The notes below the pieces were generated by a model, which saw only the letters and a list, made by a program, of their open reading frames with translations, was not told where the DNA came from and searched no databases. 31,968 nucleotides of DNA from Coriobacteriaceae bacterium (lineage in GTDB: Bacteria; Actinomycetota; Coriobacteriia; Coriobacteriales; UMGS124): assembly GCA_019420325.1 (NCBI GenBank), contig JAHZHK010000006.1:1-31968 (forward strand), read 5' to 3'. The position numbers and the translations under genes are program-made. Shown in pieces: positions 7,326-17,177 of this stretch (positions within the stretch are counted from its first letter, which is position 1; every line of letters begins with the position of its first letter).

Positions 7326-8308
7326 CTATGCCCGAGCGCCCGCAAGCGGCGCGGGACGGTCGAAGATGCGCCGTGCGAGCTCGTAGGCGTCGCGGTACGT
7401 GTCGGCAGGATCGTCGCCACAGCGCTCGCGGCGAAGATCAGCCACGAACTCAGCGGTGCGGGCGATATAGGCAGGCTCGCACTGCGTGCCGCGCAAGGGC
7501 TCGGGCGCCATGTAGGGCGCGTCGGTCTCAAGCACGAGCTGGCCAGGGCGAAGTGCGGCCACGGCATCACGCGTGGGTTCGTTTCGCTTGAAGCTCACGG
7601 CGCCACCGATGCCGAGCACGCAGCCCATCTCGAGGAACGGGGCGGCGTCTTCGGGCCCGAGGTCGAAGCAGTGCAGAACAACCCCGCCCTCACGAGGCAG
7701 GCCGACCTCGGCCATGATCTGCGCGGCCTCGTCGTGAGCCTCGCGCACATGCAGCGAAAGCGATGCGTTCAGGCTGCACGCCAGCTCGAGCTGCTCTCGG
7801 AACACCTCGCGCTGCACCTCGCGCGGCGAGAGGTCGTAGTGGTAGTCCAGGCCGATCTCGCCCACGCCGCAGCAGATGGGTTCGGCCAGAAGGCGCTGCA
7901 TGGCCGCATGTGCCTGGGCGTCGAAGTCCTTGGCATTGTGCGGATGGCACCCCACCAGAAGACGCACCTCGGGCATCACCGGGGGCTCCCCAAGCGCGTC
8001 GAGCACGCCGGCACTACGCCATGCATCGAGAATCTCAGCACACTCGCGCTGCCAGCGATCAAGGTCTGCAAGCAGCGCCTCGGGGTCGCGCGCGTCATCG
8101 GTGGGGTCGACGACCGTCACCAAAAAGCGCACGCCGGCCACGGCCGCACGCGCAAGGGCGAGCGCGGCATCTATGTGCCTCAGGCTCGTGAGGTGCGTGT
8201 GACTCTCGGCTATGGGACCCGATGCCGCGGGAAGCGCGAGCAGCGCCTGCTTCTTCGTGCAGAAGAAGCAGGCGTGCTCGGCATGAGCGGGCGACAAGAA
8301 CTCAGGAT

Positions 8309-8315
<7 letters not shown>
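7326..8315 (-). CDS. tatD: TatD-family metal-dependent DNase/hydrolase
   Basis: Amidohydrolase-fold 3'-5' exonuclease or hydrolase of the TatD family, cytoplasmic. Metal ligands visible in order: ESHTHLTSL (H39, H41), GVGEIGLDYHYD (Glu), LSLHVREAHDE (His), VVLHCFDLG (His) and LVLETDAPYMAP (Asp). The body is the usual ~265 residues, but the open frame gives about 36 extra N-terminal residues with a CFFC pair. The GTG at 8315 overlaps the metG stop by 7 bp and has no clear ribosome site; TTG at codon 7 is another candidate, so the exact start is uncertain. It follows metG directly, as in many Gram-positive genomes. Confidence 0.9.
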
Positions 8316-9958
<1,643 letters not shown>

Positions 9959-10098
9959 AGTGGGTAGCCTTTCGACGCATTGCACCGGGACGCTCCCGGC
10001 GCTTTCTAGACAGATGGGATAATCGTATCATCTGCGCTTCCTTGCAAAGCGCTTGGCACACAGGGTCACATACAAGTTGCGCCGCTGGCAAACAAGGA

Positions 10099-10138
10099 AA
10101 GGGGGCTGGCTCCGGAAGAGTTCCGAAACCAGCCCCCT
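10099..10138 (-). terminator. Terminator at the end of the ech operon
   Basis: A long hairpin: outer stem GGGGGCTGG/CCAGCCCCC (10101-10109 with 10129-10137) enclosing CGGAA/TTCCG (10113-10117 with 10121-10125). On the minus strand it is followed by TTTCCTTGTTTG. It lies about 120 bp after the echF stop and about 140 bp before metG, so it should separate the two. The rest of the 299-bp gap (9959-10257) shows no gene. Confidence 0.75.
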
Positions 10139-10257
10139 CGAGATGCAACTGTTGACAAGTGAGCGAGCTCGCCCGGACCCGCGTTGCCGTGCGGCCACTG
10201 ACGAGCTCTCGCCCACCTCGACCTGCGGTGCGGGCAGCCCTACGCGGCCGTCCTGCC

Positions 10258-10731
10258 CTACTCCTGCGCGGCCGCCTCTGCCGCGGCCTTCGCCTCGGCC
10301 TCGGCCTTCTTCTTGGCTGCCATCTCTGCCTTGAGCTTGGCTGCCTTGGCGGCCTTCTCGGCTGCAGCCTGCTCGCGGCGCTGGCGCTCCTGAGGGCTCA
10401 CCTCGTAGACCTCCACCACGCGCTCCTGGGCGGGGTCGGTGTAGTGGTTGAGCATGCTGAGGGCGCCCTCATGGCACGCCTCGATGCAGCTGCGGCACTG
10501 GATGCAGCGGAAGCGGTCGATCGACCAGGTCAGCGCCTTGCGGTCGACATCAAGCGCCTGGGTGGGGCACACACTTGCGCACAGGCCACAATACCTGCAC
10601 GAATCGGGCTCGAGATGCACGCGCCCCTTCGTCTGCTCGAAAAAATGCGGCTTCTCCAGGGGATAGAGCTTCGTTGCGGGCTTGGAGAAAAGGCTCTTGA
10701 GGGTCATGCGCCCGAGCTTGAATTCTGCCAC
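10258..10731 (-). CDS. echF: Ech hydrogenase ferredoxin-like subunit (2x[4Fe-4S])
   Basis: Polyferredoxin subunit that passes electrons from soluble ferredoxin towards the hydrogenase catalytic pair; related to NuoI. Two [4Fe-4S] motifs are complete: C45-x2-C48-x2-C51-x3-C55-P (CRYCGLCASVCP) and C76-x2-C79-x2-C82-x3-C86 (CIQCRSCIEAC). After residue ~115 the protein ends in an Ala/Lys/Glu helix of about 40 residues not needed for the fold. The start is GTG 10731 with GGGAGG 9 nt upstream; it follows echE by 15 bp. Last gene of the operon. Confidence 0.92.
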   Translation of the reverse strand: MAEFKLGRMTLKSLFSKPATKLYPLEKPHFFEQTKGRVHLEPDSCRYCGLCASVCPTQALDVDRKALTWSIDRFRCIQCRSCIEACHEGALSMLNHYTDPAQERVVEVYEVSPQERQRREQAAAEKAAKAAKLKAEMAAKKKAEAEAKAAAEAAAQE

Positions 10732-10746
10732 GATGTGTTGCCTCCC

Positions 10747-11835
10747 TTAGCGCTCGGTGCAGCTGATGCACGGGTCGATGGTCAGGATGATGTTGGGGAC
10801 GTCGGCCAGGTCGCAGCCGGCAAGCGCGCCCGCCATGCCGGGGATGTTCGCCGATGTGGGAGTGCGCACACGGAAACGGTCGAGGAACTTGGTGCCGTTG
10901 CCGCGCACGTAGTAGAACGCCTCGCCGCGGGGCTGCTCCACGCGCATGAAGGCCGAGGAGCCCTCCTCGGGGTTACCCTTCACGTCGACGCGCACCTCGC
11001 CGGCCGGGATGCGGCCCACCATCTCGTTGATGATGTCGATGGACTGGCGCACCTCCTCGATGCGCACCTTGCAGCGGGCGTAGCAGTCACCCTCGGTAGA
11101 CACCACGGGACGGAAATCATACAGCTTGGAGTAGGCGTCGATGCCCGCCATGCGCACGTCCATCTCAATGCCACTTGCGCGACCAAACGGGCCCACGCAG
11201 CCGTAGTTGATGGCATCCTGCTTCGAGAGGTACCCCACGCCCACCAGGCGGTTCTTCACCGAGTCGTCCATGAGGAACGTGTTGGCAATCTGGTCGTACT
11301 CCTCAAGCAGGCTTGCAAGGACGCCGCAGATGGCGTTGAGCTCGGTGTTCTCGATGTCCTTGAAGACACCGCCGGGGGTGCAGACCGACAGGATCACGCG
11401 GCCGCCGGCCGTCTTCTCAAAGATGTCGAGCACGCGCTCGCGCAGGCGCCAGGTATGCATGAAGAGGCTCTCGAAGCCCATGGCGTCGGCCGCAAGGCCC
11501 AGCCACAGAAGATGCGAGTGAATACGCGACAGCTCATGCCAGATAGCGCGCAGGTACTGGCCGCGCTCGGGCACCTCGATGCCCATGAGGCGCTCGACGG
11601 CCTGGCTGTAGCCCATGGAATGGCCAAAGCTGCAAATGCCGCAGATACGCTCGGCCACGTGCACAAAGTGCTTGTAGTCACGCTTCTCAACGAGCTTCTC
11701 GAGGCCGCGGTGCACGAAGCCAACCTGGGGGACAGCCTCCACCACGCGCTCGTCCTCGAGCACGAGGTCGAGGTGCACGGGCTCGGGCAGCACGGGGTGC
11801 TGGGGGCCGAAGGGCATGACGGTCCTGGTTGCCAT
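10747..11835 (-). CDS. echE: Ech [NiFe] hydrogenase large (catalytic) subunit
   Basis: Group 4 [NiFe]-hydrogenase large subunit, related to NuoD, which holds the Ni-Fe site. All four nickel cysteines are present: RICGIC (C65, C68) and DPCISC (C356, C359). FGPQHP near the N-terminus matches the NuoD/HycE opening. The protein is 362 residues and ends at CTER, exactly at the point where other hydrogenases are cleaved after His/Arg, so there is no C-terminal processing peptide. NuoC- and NuoD-like parts are separate genes, as in Ech and unlike the fused HycE of formate hydrogenlyase. ATG 11835 has AGGAGG 8 nt upstream. The intact cysteines argue for a real hydrogenase, not a complex I fragment. 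Confidence 0.94.
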   Translation of the reverse strand: MATRTVMPFGPQHPVLPEPVHLDLVLEDERVVEAVPQVGFVHRGLEKLVEKRDYKHFVHVAERICGICSFGHSMGYSQAVERLMGIEVPERGQYLRAIWHELSRIHSHLLWLGLAADAMGFESLFMHTWRLRERVLDIFEKTAGGRVILSVCTPGGVFKDIENTELNAICGVLASLLEEYDQIANTFLMDDSVKNRLVGVGYLSKQDAINYGCVGPFGRASGIEMDVRMAGIDAYSKLYDFRPVVSTEGDCYARCKVRIEEVRQSIDIINEMVGRIPAGEVRVDVKGNPEEGSSAFMRVEQPRGEAFYYVRGNGTKFLDRFRVRTPTSANIPGMAGALAGCDLADVPNIILTIDPCISCTER

Positions 11836-11847
11836 AGCTCAGGCCTC

Positions 11848-12252
11848 CTATTCCGCCGCCGCAGCGGGCTTGGCGGCTGCGGCGGGCTTGGCCTTGCCTT
11901 GCGGGGCCTGGGCCATGGGTGCGGGAATGTGCAGGTGATAGAAGCCTCCGCGGTAGTCGAGGTTCATGTCGACCACGGTGAGGCCGTAGAGGTCGTGCAT
12001 CTCGTTCTCAAACATGAACGCCACGGGGTAGATGCCGCCCACGCTGGGAATCTCGTCGGAAGAGCTTACGCAGACGCGCAAGTTGGCCACCTCGTTGGTC
12101 GCATCGTCAACGAAGGAATAGAGCAGCTCGAAGGCGTCGTCGCCGTTGCGCGAGGCGCAGCACTGAGCGAAACGCCAGCCCTTGGCCTTGTACGCCTGGG
12201 CAGCGCCGACGAGCTCGCCCAAGGTCGTCTCGATGAAGTCTACCTGTGCCAT
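11848..12252 (-). CDS. echD: Ech hydrogenase NuoC-like subunit
   Basis: Small hydrophilic subunit (134 residues) related to the 30-kDa subunit NuoC of complex I, which bridges the catalytic and membrane parts. Seen: GGIYPVAFMFENEMHDLYGL (about 72-91), the family signature with conserved acidic residues, followed by LDYRGGFYHLHIP. The C-terminus is an Ala/Pro/Lys tail (GKAKPAAAAKPAAAAE). ATG 12252 has GAGGAGG 8 nt upstream and lies 3 bp past the echC stop; echE follows after 12 bp. Length matches EchD of Methanosarcina rather than fused HycE. Confidence 0.88.
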   Translation of the reverse strand: MAQVDFIETTLGELVGAAQAYKAKGWRFAQCCASRNGDDAFELLYSFVDDATNEVANLRVCVSSSDEIPSVGGIYPVAFMFENEMHDLYGLTVVDMNLDYRGGFYHLHIPAPMAQAPQGKAKPAAAAKPAAAAE

Positions 12253-12255
12253 GCC

Positions 12256-12813
12256 TTAAGCCTCCTCATGGACGACGTCTGCCTCGTGGGCAATCTGCTC
12301 GTCCTGCTGGGTCGTCATGTGAACGCGGCGCAGCGTCTGCTCCTGCTCGCCGGGGGCCGACATGTGGCCCTGCGGAAGCGGGGCGCCCGCGGCGAGGGCG
12401 GCGCGCTTCTCCTCAAGCACTGCCAGGCCCTTTACCACGCCGTCGATGATGGACTGAGGACGCGCGGCGCAACCGGGCACGTATACGTCGACGGGGATGA
12501 CCTTGTCCACGCCGCCCTTCACGTTGTAGCAGTCGTGGAAGATGCCGCCCGAGCAGGCGCAGATGCCCACGGCCACAACGACCTTGGGCTCGACCATCTG
12601 CTCGTAAATCTGCTTGATGACGCCCTCGGCCTGCTCGTTGACCGAGCCGGTGACCAGGAAGATATCAGCGTGCTTGGGGTTGCCCGTGTTGATGATTCCG
12701 AAGCGCTCCACGTCGTAGAGAGGCGTGAGACACGCCAGGACCTCGATGTCGCAGCCATTGCAGCTTGCGCCGTCGTAGTGGATGAGCCACGGGGACTTGC
12801 TTGCGAAAGACAT
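12256..12813 (-). CDS. echC: Ech [NiFe] hydrogenase small subunit
   Basis: NuoB-like electron-transfer subunit that carries the proximal [4Fe-4S] cluster next to the Ni-Fe site. Cluster ligands are visible: C18 and C21 (SCNGCDIEV), C85 (GICACSGG) and C115 (VPGCAARP). The core is about 145 residues, and a polar Gln/Glu/His-rich tail (146-185) follows. ATG 12813 has GGAGG 6 nt upstream. It sits between echB (10-bp gap) and echD (3-bp gap), within a tight operon. Confidence 0.93.
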   Translation of the reverse strand: MSFASKSPWLIHYDGASCNGCDIEVLACLTPLYDVERFGIINTGNPKHADIFLVTGSVNEQAEGVIKQIYEQMVEPKVVVAVGICACSGGIFHDCYNVKGGVDKVIPVDVYVPGCAARPQSIIDGVVKGLAVLEEKRAALAAGAPLPQGHMSAPGEQEQTLRRVHMTTQQDEQIAHEADVVHEEA

Positions 12814-12823
12814 GTGCCCCCTC

Positions 12824-13726
12824 CTAGAAGATGATGACGCCGCTGCTCAGATAGTAGAACAGCGAGAAGTTGACGATGCTGGCCACGAGCGCCACGCCCC
12901 AGGCGCCCTTGAGCATGACCTGCCACTTGACGCGGGCGAAGTTGTTGTCAATCAGGATCTCGATGAACCAGACGATAGCGACGACAACGATAGCAAGCAG
13001 GATGGACAGCGGGTTGGCATTGATGAAGAACATGCCGACCCAGCCCAAGAAGAGCACATTCTCGTACCAATGCGTGACCTCGACGATGGCCAGCACGCGG
13101 CCGCTCATCTCGGTGGTGGCGCCACGGACGAGCTCCTGGTGAGCGTGGTGCGCCATGGAGAGGTCGAAGGGCGACTTGCGCAGCTTGATGGTAAGCACGA
13201 AGAGCAAGCCCAGGAAGATGAGGGGCATGCACACGGCCAGGGTGGCGTCGCCGGCAAAGAGCGAGGAGACATCGAAGGAACCCTTGCCCTGAGTGGCGGA
13301 GGTGGTGAGGTAGAGCGCGACGCCCACGAAGAGCACCATGGGCTCGTAGGACATGACCTGCAGGATCTCGCGCTGGGCGCCGGTCTGTGCCATGGGAGAG
13401 GGCGACAGGTAGCACGCGAGGATGAAGAACAGGCTCGACAGCGTGATGAGGAAGACGCAAAGCAGGAAGTTGCCGCCGCAGAAGAAAACGGCGCCCGCGA
13501 CGATGGCGGCGAGAAGCGCCAACACGACCAGGCAGGTCATCACAGGGTCGAGTCGGCTGGTGTCCTTCTCAAGAAGCTTGCGCATATCGTAGTAGGGCTG
13601 CAGCAGAACCGGGCCACGCCTGCCCTGCATGCGGGCCGTGATGATGCGGTCGGCGCCAGCCAGAAGGCAACCCAGCACGGGCGCCAAGATGATGAAGGCG
13701 CACACCGCCACAATGGTGAGGGCCAT
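12824..13726 (-). CDS. echB: Ech hydrogenase membrane subunit (NuoH/HyfC-like)
   Basis: Membrane subunit of 300 residues, equivalent to NuoH, at the junction between the hydrophilic arm and the ion pump. Seen: ADRIITARMQGRRGPVLLQP (25-44), matching the NuoH N-terminal loop; GAQREILQVMSYEP, the conserved quinone-site-like loop of complex I; and FDLSMAHHAHQELVRGATTE, rich in conserved acidic and His residues. About eight hydrophobic helices. The ATG at 13726 follows the echA TAA directly (TAAATG), so the two genes abut without a gap. Confidence 0.92.
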   Translation of the reverse strand: MALTIVAVCAFIILAPVLGCLLAGADRIITARMQGRRGPVLLQPYYDMRKLLEKDTSRLDPVMTCLVVLALLAAIVAGAVFFCGGNFLLCVFLITLSSLFFILACYLSPSPMAQTGAQREILQVMSYEPMVLFVGVALYLTTSATQGKGSFDVSSLFAGDATLAVCMPLIFLGLLFVLTIKLRKSPFDLSMAHHAHQELVRGATTEMSGRVLAIVEVTHWYENVLFLGWVGMFFINANPLSILLAIVVVAIVWFIEILIDNNFARVKWQVMLKGAWGVALVASIVNFSLFYYLSSGVIIF

Positions 13727-15751
13727 TTAGATCACGCTCCCCATGAGGTTGATGAAGACGTAGCTGAGGCCCAGGGAGCAGGCGATGCCCGCCAAGGCGA
13801 TGAGGATACAGGCAATGGAACCGATGCGAGAAAGCTGCTTCTCGTCGAAGATGGACTCCATGTACCAGGCGCGCTGAGCCGTGGAGACCTCGCCGCCCAG
13901 GGCGCCGGCGAAGCTCGTCTGCGACAGGCCCACGCCGCCCAGATGCGGCATCTCGACCAGGGAGGAGCGGTTCTTGGCGCGCAGGGCCACGATGAGCGGC
14001 ACGATCACGACGACCACGGCGCTCACGGCCATGATGGTGAGGTCGGACAGGCTGGGGGCCAGCATCGAGCCGCCCACGAGACGCCTGACATAGGGAGTCA
14101 CAATCGTCGAGCTCACATAGGGCAAAGCTACGGCGAGGGCAACCACACCGAAGGCCATGACGGCAAGTGCCGCCCACTCGCTCTTGTGGACGTCCCTCTC
14201 AAGGTTATCTTGACCCTGAACGTTGCACAGGATCTTGCCAAGCCACTTGGCCCAGAAGAAGAACGTGGCAGCACTGCCGAAGCCCATCATGACGATGAGC
14301 ACGAGCACGCCCGAGTCGATGAAGGCGCCCAGAGCAGCCCACTTGGAGATGAGCATGCCGAAGGGGGCGACGAACATGCCGCAGATGCCCAGCGCCATGA
14401 GGCATGCGAGCTTGGGCATGCGGGAGACAAGCGCGTCCATGCTCTCGATGTCGCGCGAGCCGATGTGGTGCTCGGCGGTGCCCACGCACAGGAAGAGCAG
14501 CGACTTCGCCACGGCGTGGAAGATGAGCAGGAACACGCCAGCCCACACGGCCGCCGCCGTGCCGATGCCAGTGCAGGTGACGATGAGGCCAAGGTTGGCG
14601 ACCGTGGAGTAGGCCAGAACGCGCTTGGCGTTGGACTGGGAGATGGCGATGAGCGAGCACACGAGGAACGTGGTGGCGCCCACAAGCATCACGGAGATGC
14701 CCACGGGGTTGAGCACGGTCGTGTTGCCACCCGTGGCGAGGTAGGTACCCATGAGGGGCGACAGGCGAATCAGCAGGAAGACGCCGGCCTTGACCATCGT
14801 GGAGGAGTGCAGCAGGGCACTCGTAGGCGTGGGCGCAACCATGGCGCCGAGCAGCCACGTATGGAAAGGCATCTGGGCGGCCTTGGTAAGCGCCGCAAAA
14901 GCGAGCAGGGCCAGCGGCAGCATGGCGAGGCTGGCAGAGGCGCCGCCGCGGCTCACGAAGGTGCTGAGCTCGAGGGTGTGCATCTGCGAGCCCATGTAGA
15001 TGAGGGCAAGCGTGAACGCGATGCCGCCGAGCATGTTCATCCAGATCTGACGGAACGAGTTGGCCGTGGCCTCCGCCGTCTTGGTGTAGCCGATGAGGAA
15101 GAACGAGCAGACGGTGGTGACCTCCCACATCGTGAGCATCCACATCAGGTTGTTGAAGAGCACGAGACCGAACATAGCGGAGAGGAAGGCGAACATCACC
15201 GCGAAAAAGACAGGTTGGCGATCGGGCGCAGACTCCTTGCCCTGAGCGGCGAGCTCGTCTTGATGATGCTGGAAGTCACGCATGTAGCCGCAGGCGTACA
15301 CGATGATACCGCTGCCGATGATGCCCACGATGAGCACCATGATGGAGCTGAGCGTGTCGATGTAGACCGGACGCAGCACGTGCACGCTGTGCGCAACGCC
15401 GAACTCAAGCACGCACACCGCAATGGCTTGGATGCATGCGAGCGCCAGCACGCCCATGCGGCGGGCGTTGATGGCACGCCAGGCAACGTAGGCGGCGAGC
15501 AGCAGGTCGATGGCGAAGCACACCCAATCGAGCCACGGCATGCTATCCCTGTAGTACGTGCCCGCGCCCCTGAGATGGGCGCTCGCCAGGGTGATGCTGG
15601 CGATGATGATGACGGCGGCCGAAACGTACACGACCGCCTCGCGCACCCTGCGCCCCGGGGCCAGCAGGCAAAGAACTGCCGCCACCAGCGGGATGAGGAT
15701 GAGCAGGCCGATGATACCCACGTTGCCTCCACTCTCGAATAGATCCTTCAA
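13727..15751 (-). CDS. echA: Ech hydrogenase antiporter-like membrane subunit (NuoL/HyfB-like)
   Basis: Large polytopic subunit (about 674 residues) of the Mrp/NuoL family that forms the ion-translocating module. Seen: MWEVTTVCSFFLIGY with the key helix-5 Glu; ALTKAAQMPFHTWLLGAM with the helix-7 Lys; APTPTSALLHSSTMVKAGVF, a family signature; and FHAVAKSLLFLCVG with a further Lys. The first in-frame start is TTG 15751, with no clear ribosome site; GTG 15721 with GGAGG 4 nt upstream would trim 10 residues. First gene of echABCDEF, divergent from rsmI across about 200 bp. A weak TTGCAG-N15-TATTAC promoter is possible upstream. Confidence 0.9.
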   Translation of the reverse strand: MKDLFESGGNVGIIGLLILIPLVAAVLCLLAPGRRVREAVVYVSAAVIIIASITLASAHLRGAGTYYRDSMPWLDWVCFAIDLLLAAYVAWRAINARRMGVLALACIQAIAVCVLEFGVAHSVHVLRPVYIDTLSSIMVLIVGIIGSGIIVYACGYMRDFQHHQDELAAQGKESAPDRQPVFFAVMFAFLSAMFGLVLFNNLMWMLTMWEVTTVCSFFLIGYTKTAEATANSFRQIWMNMLGGIAFTLALIYMGSQMHTLELSTFVSRGGASASLAMLPLALLAFAALTKAAQMPFHTWLLGAMVAPTPTSALLHSSTMVKAGVFLLIRLSPLMGTYLATGGNTTVLNPVGISVMLVGATTFLVCSLIAISQSNAKRVLAYSTVANLGLIVTCTGIGTAAAVWAGVFLLIFHAVAKSLLFLCVGTAEHHIGSRDIESMDALVSRMPKLACLMALGICGMFVAPFGMLISKWAALGAFIDSGVLVLIVMMGFGSAATFFFWAKWLGKILCNVQGQDNLERDVHKSEWAALAVMAFGVVALAVALPYVSSTIVTPYVRRLVGGSMLAPSLSDLTIMAVSAVVVVIVPLIVALRAKNRSSLVEMPHLGGVGLSQTSFAGALGGEVSTAQRAWYMESIFDEKQLSRIGSIACILIALAGIACSLGLSYVFINLMGSVI

Positions 15752-15955
15752 GCCGGCGGGAAGAGACCCGTCCGTCTTTACGTAATATCACGAGTTAACC
15801 GTCTGCAATGTGTGGGTGCTGTGACCCTCCCGACGTTGCCGTTATTTGTCGGCAGGCGGGCAAAGCGGCGGGCAAACGGGCATGGCCGACGGTAGAATGT
15901 GGGGCGTGAAAGGAAACGCGTTCTGAGCAGCCCTGCAGGGCAACGGGAGGTCGGC

Positions 15956-16879
15956 ATGACAATCGGCGCATCGCAAGAGGCCAAAGGATCGCTCACACTC
16001 GTAGGCACCCCCATCGGCAACCGCGCCGATCTGTCGAGCCGCGGGCTTGAGGCCTTGCGCCAAGCCGACACCGTGCTCGCCGAGGACACCCGCGTCTCGG
16101 GCAAGCTTTTGAGCTCGCTGGGCGTGGAGGCAAGGCTTGAGCGCTGCGACGAGAACGTTATCGCCGAGCGCGCCCCACAGCTCGTGCGTCGCATGATGGC
16201 CGGCGAGCGTATGGCGTTCGTCTCCGACGCTGGCATGCCCGCCGTGGCCGACCCGGGGGCGCGCCTCGTGGACGCATGCCGCGATGCGGGCGTCCCCGTC
16301 GACGTGATTCCCGGGCCCTCAGCCGTGACGTGCGCGCTGGCGCAATCGGGCTTTGCCTGCGAGGCATTCTACTTCGGCGGCTTTTTGCCCCGAAAAGACG
16401 GTGAAAGGGCGCGAGTGCTCAAGGCGCTGGCAGGCCTGCCCGCGGTGCTTGTGTTCTACGAGTCTCCCCACCGCGTGGCCGACTCTCTGAGTGCCATCGC
16501 CGGAGTGTTCCCGCGCCGCCGCGTGGCCCTGGCCCGCGAACTCACGAAGATGTTCCAGGAAGTGGTGCGTGCAAGCGCGACCGAGATGGTGGAGCTGATG
16601 GCCGAGCGCGGCGAGCCCAAGGGCGAGTGCGTGCTGCTCGTAGACGCCCCCGATGCCGAGGAGCTTGCTGCCTGGGAGCGCAAGATGGCGGCGTTGGAGC
16701 TGGGAACCACAGGCACCGGCGAGGGCGAGGACGAGGAATTCGACCTCGACCGCGCCATCCGCGCAGGCCTTGCCGCCGGCAAGCGCGCAACGGCCCTGGC
16801 CAAAGAGCTCACCCGCTGCTGCGACACCCCGCGCTCGGAGATCTACGAGCGCATTTGCGAGCTGGGAAAAGAGGGGTAG
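15956..16879 (+). CDS. rsmI: 16S rRNA (cytidine1402-2'-O)-methyltransferase
   Basis: SAM-dependent enzyme that methylates C1402 of 16S rRNA in the decoding centre. It is 307 residues. The family (tetrapyrrole methylase fold) signatures are: LTLVGTPIGNRADLS near the N-terminus, FVSDAGMPAVADPGARLV (88-105), GGFLPRKDGER, FYESPHRV, and ELTKMFQEV. ATG 15956 has GGGAGG 5 nt upstream; earlier in-frame codons would add residues outside the family. A TAGAAT string at 15893-15898 could be the -10 box. Divergent from echA. In Bacillus, rsmI lies just upstream of metS, so the ech operon sits between genes that are near neighbours elsewhere. Confidence 0.95.
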   Translation: MTIGASQEAKGSLTLVGTPIGNRADLSSRGLEALRQADTVLAEDTRVSGKLLSSLGVEARLERCDENVIAERAPQLVRRMMAGERMAFVSDAGMPAVADPGARLVDACRDAGVPVDVIPGPSAVTCALAQSGFACEAFYFGGFLPRKDGERARVLKALAGLPAVLVFYESPHRVADSLSAIAGVFPRRRVALARELTKMFQEVVRASATEMVELMAERGEPKGECVLLVDAPDAEELAAWERKMAALELGTTGTGEGEDEEFDLDRAIRAGLAAGKRATALAKELTRCCDTPRSEIYERICELGKEG

Positions 16880-16966
16880 CGAGAGCGCCAGCAGGGCGAG
16901 CGCAGGCTTTGGTGAATTAGCATACATTTCAGGATTTTGGAAAACGCGCCAACTGGTGTTTTGTTG

Positions 16967-17005
16967 ATTTAACATACATTTGACACTGTGAAATGTATGT
17001 TAAAT
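16967..17005. repeat. Perfect 15-bp inverted repeat in the rsmI / exported-protein gap
   Basis: ATTTAACATACATTT (16967-16981) and its exact reverse complement (16991-17005) flank a 9-nt spacer, GACACTGTG, which itself contains CAC-T-GTG. A third partial copy, CATACATTT, sits at 16921-16929. The arms are AT-rich in a GC-rich genome. The repeat lies in the 298-bp convergent gap between rsmI and the exported-protein gene, so it is downstream of both. It could be a protein-binding operator, a transcription stop or the remnant of a mobile element; nothing in the sequence decides. Confidence 0.7.
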
Positions 17006-17030
17006 TGCACAGCCGAGTTCTTTCTTGCGC

Positions 17031-17069
17031 AAAAACGGCCCCACCAAGCTGCGTGCCTGGTGGGGCCGT
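17031..17069 (-). terminator. Intrinsic terminator of the exported-protein gene
   Basis: A 12-bp perfect stem ACGGCCCCACCA/TGGTGGGGCCGT (17035-17046 with 17058-17069) with an 11-nt loop. On the minus strand it is followed by five T, so it should stop transcription arriving from the gene ending at 17178. The plus-strand side lacks a T-run. Confidence 0.85.
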
Positions 17070-17177
17070 CGTCGATATATGTTGCCCAGAGCACCGCTGC
17101 GCCCCTGTTCTGCCTATGCGCGCGTCCGCCAACGTGCGTCCACGGTGCACAAGCTCTCGACTCAATGGCACGCGGTC

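Noticed and set aside
9985..9999. CCGGGA-CGC-TCCCGG hairpin in the metG leader as a possible riboswitch or T-box
   Set aside because: It is only a 6-bp hairpin with a 3-nt loop; no T-box, specifier loop, S-box or SAM-binding core is visible nearby.
10159..15742. Very long plus-strand open frames (about 890 and 990 codons) opposite the ech operon
   Set aside because: They mirror the minus-strand ech genes. The strong GC-ending codon use of those genes removes stop codons from the complementary frame. Translations are rich in His, Glu and Gly without domains, and no ribosome sites fit.
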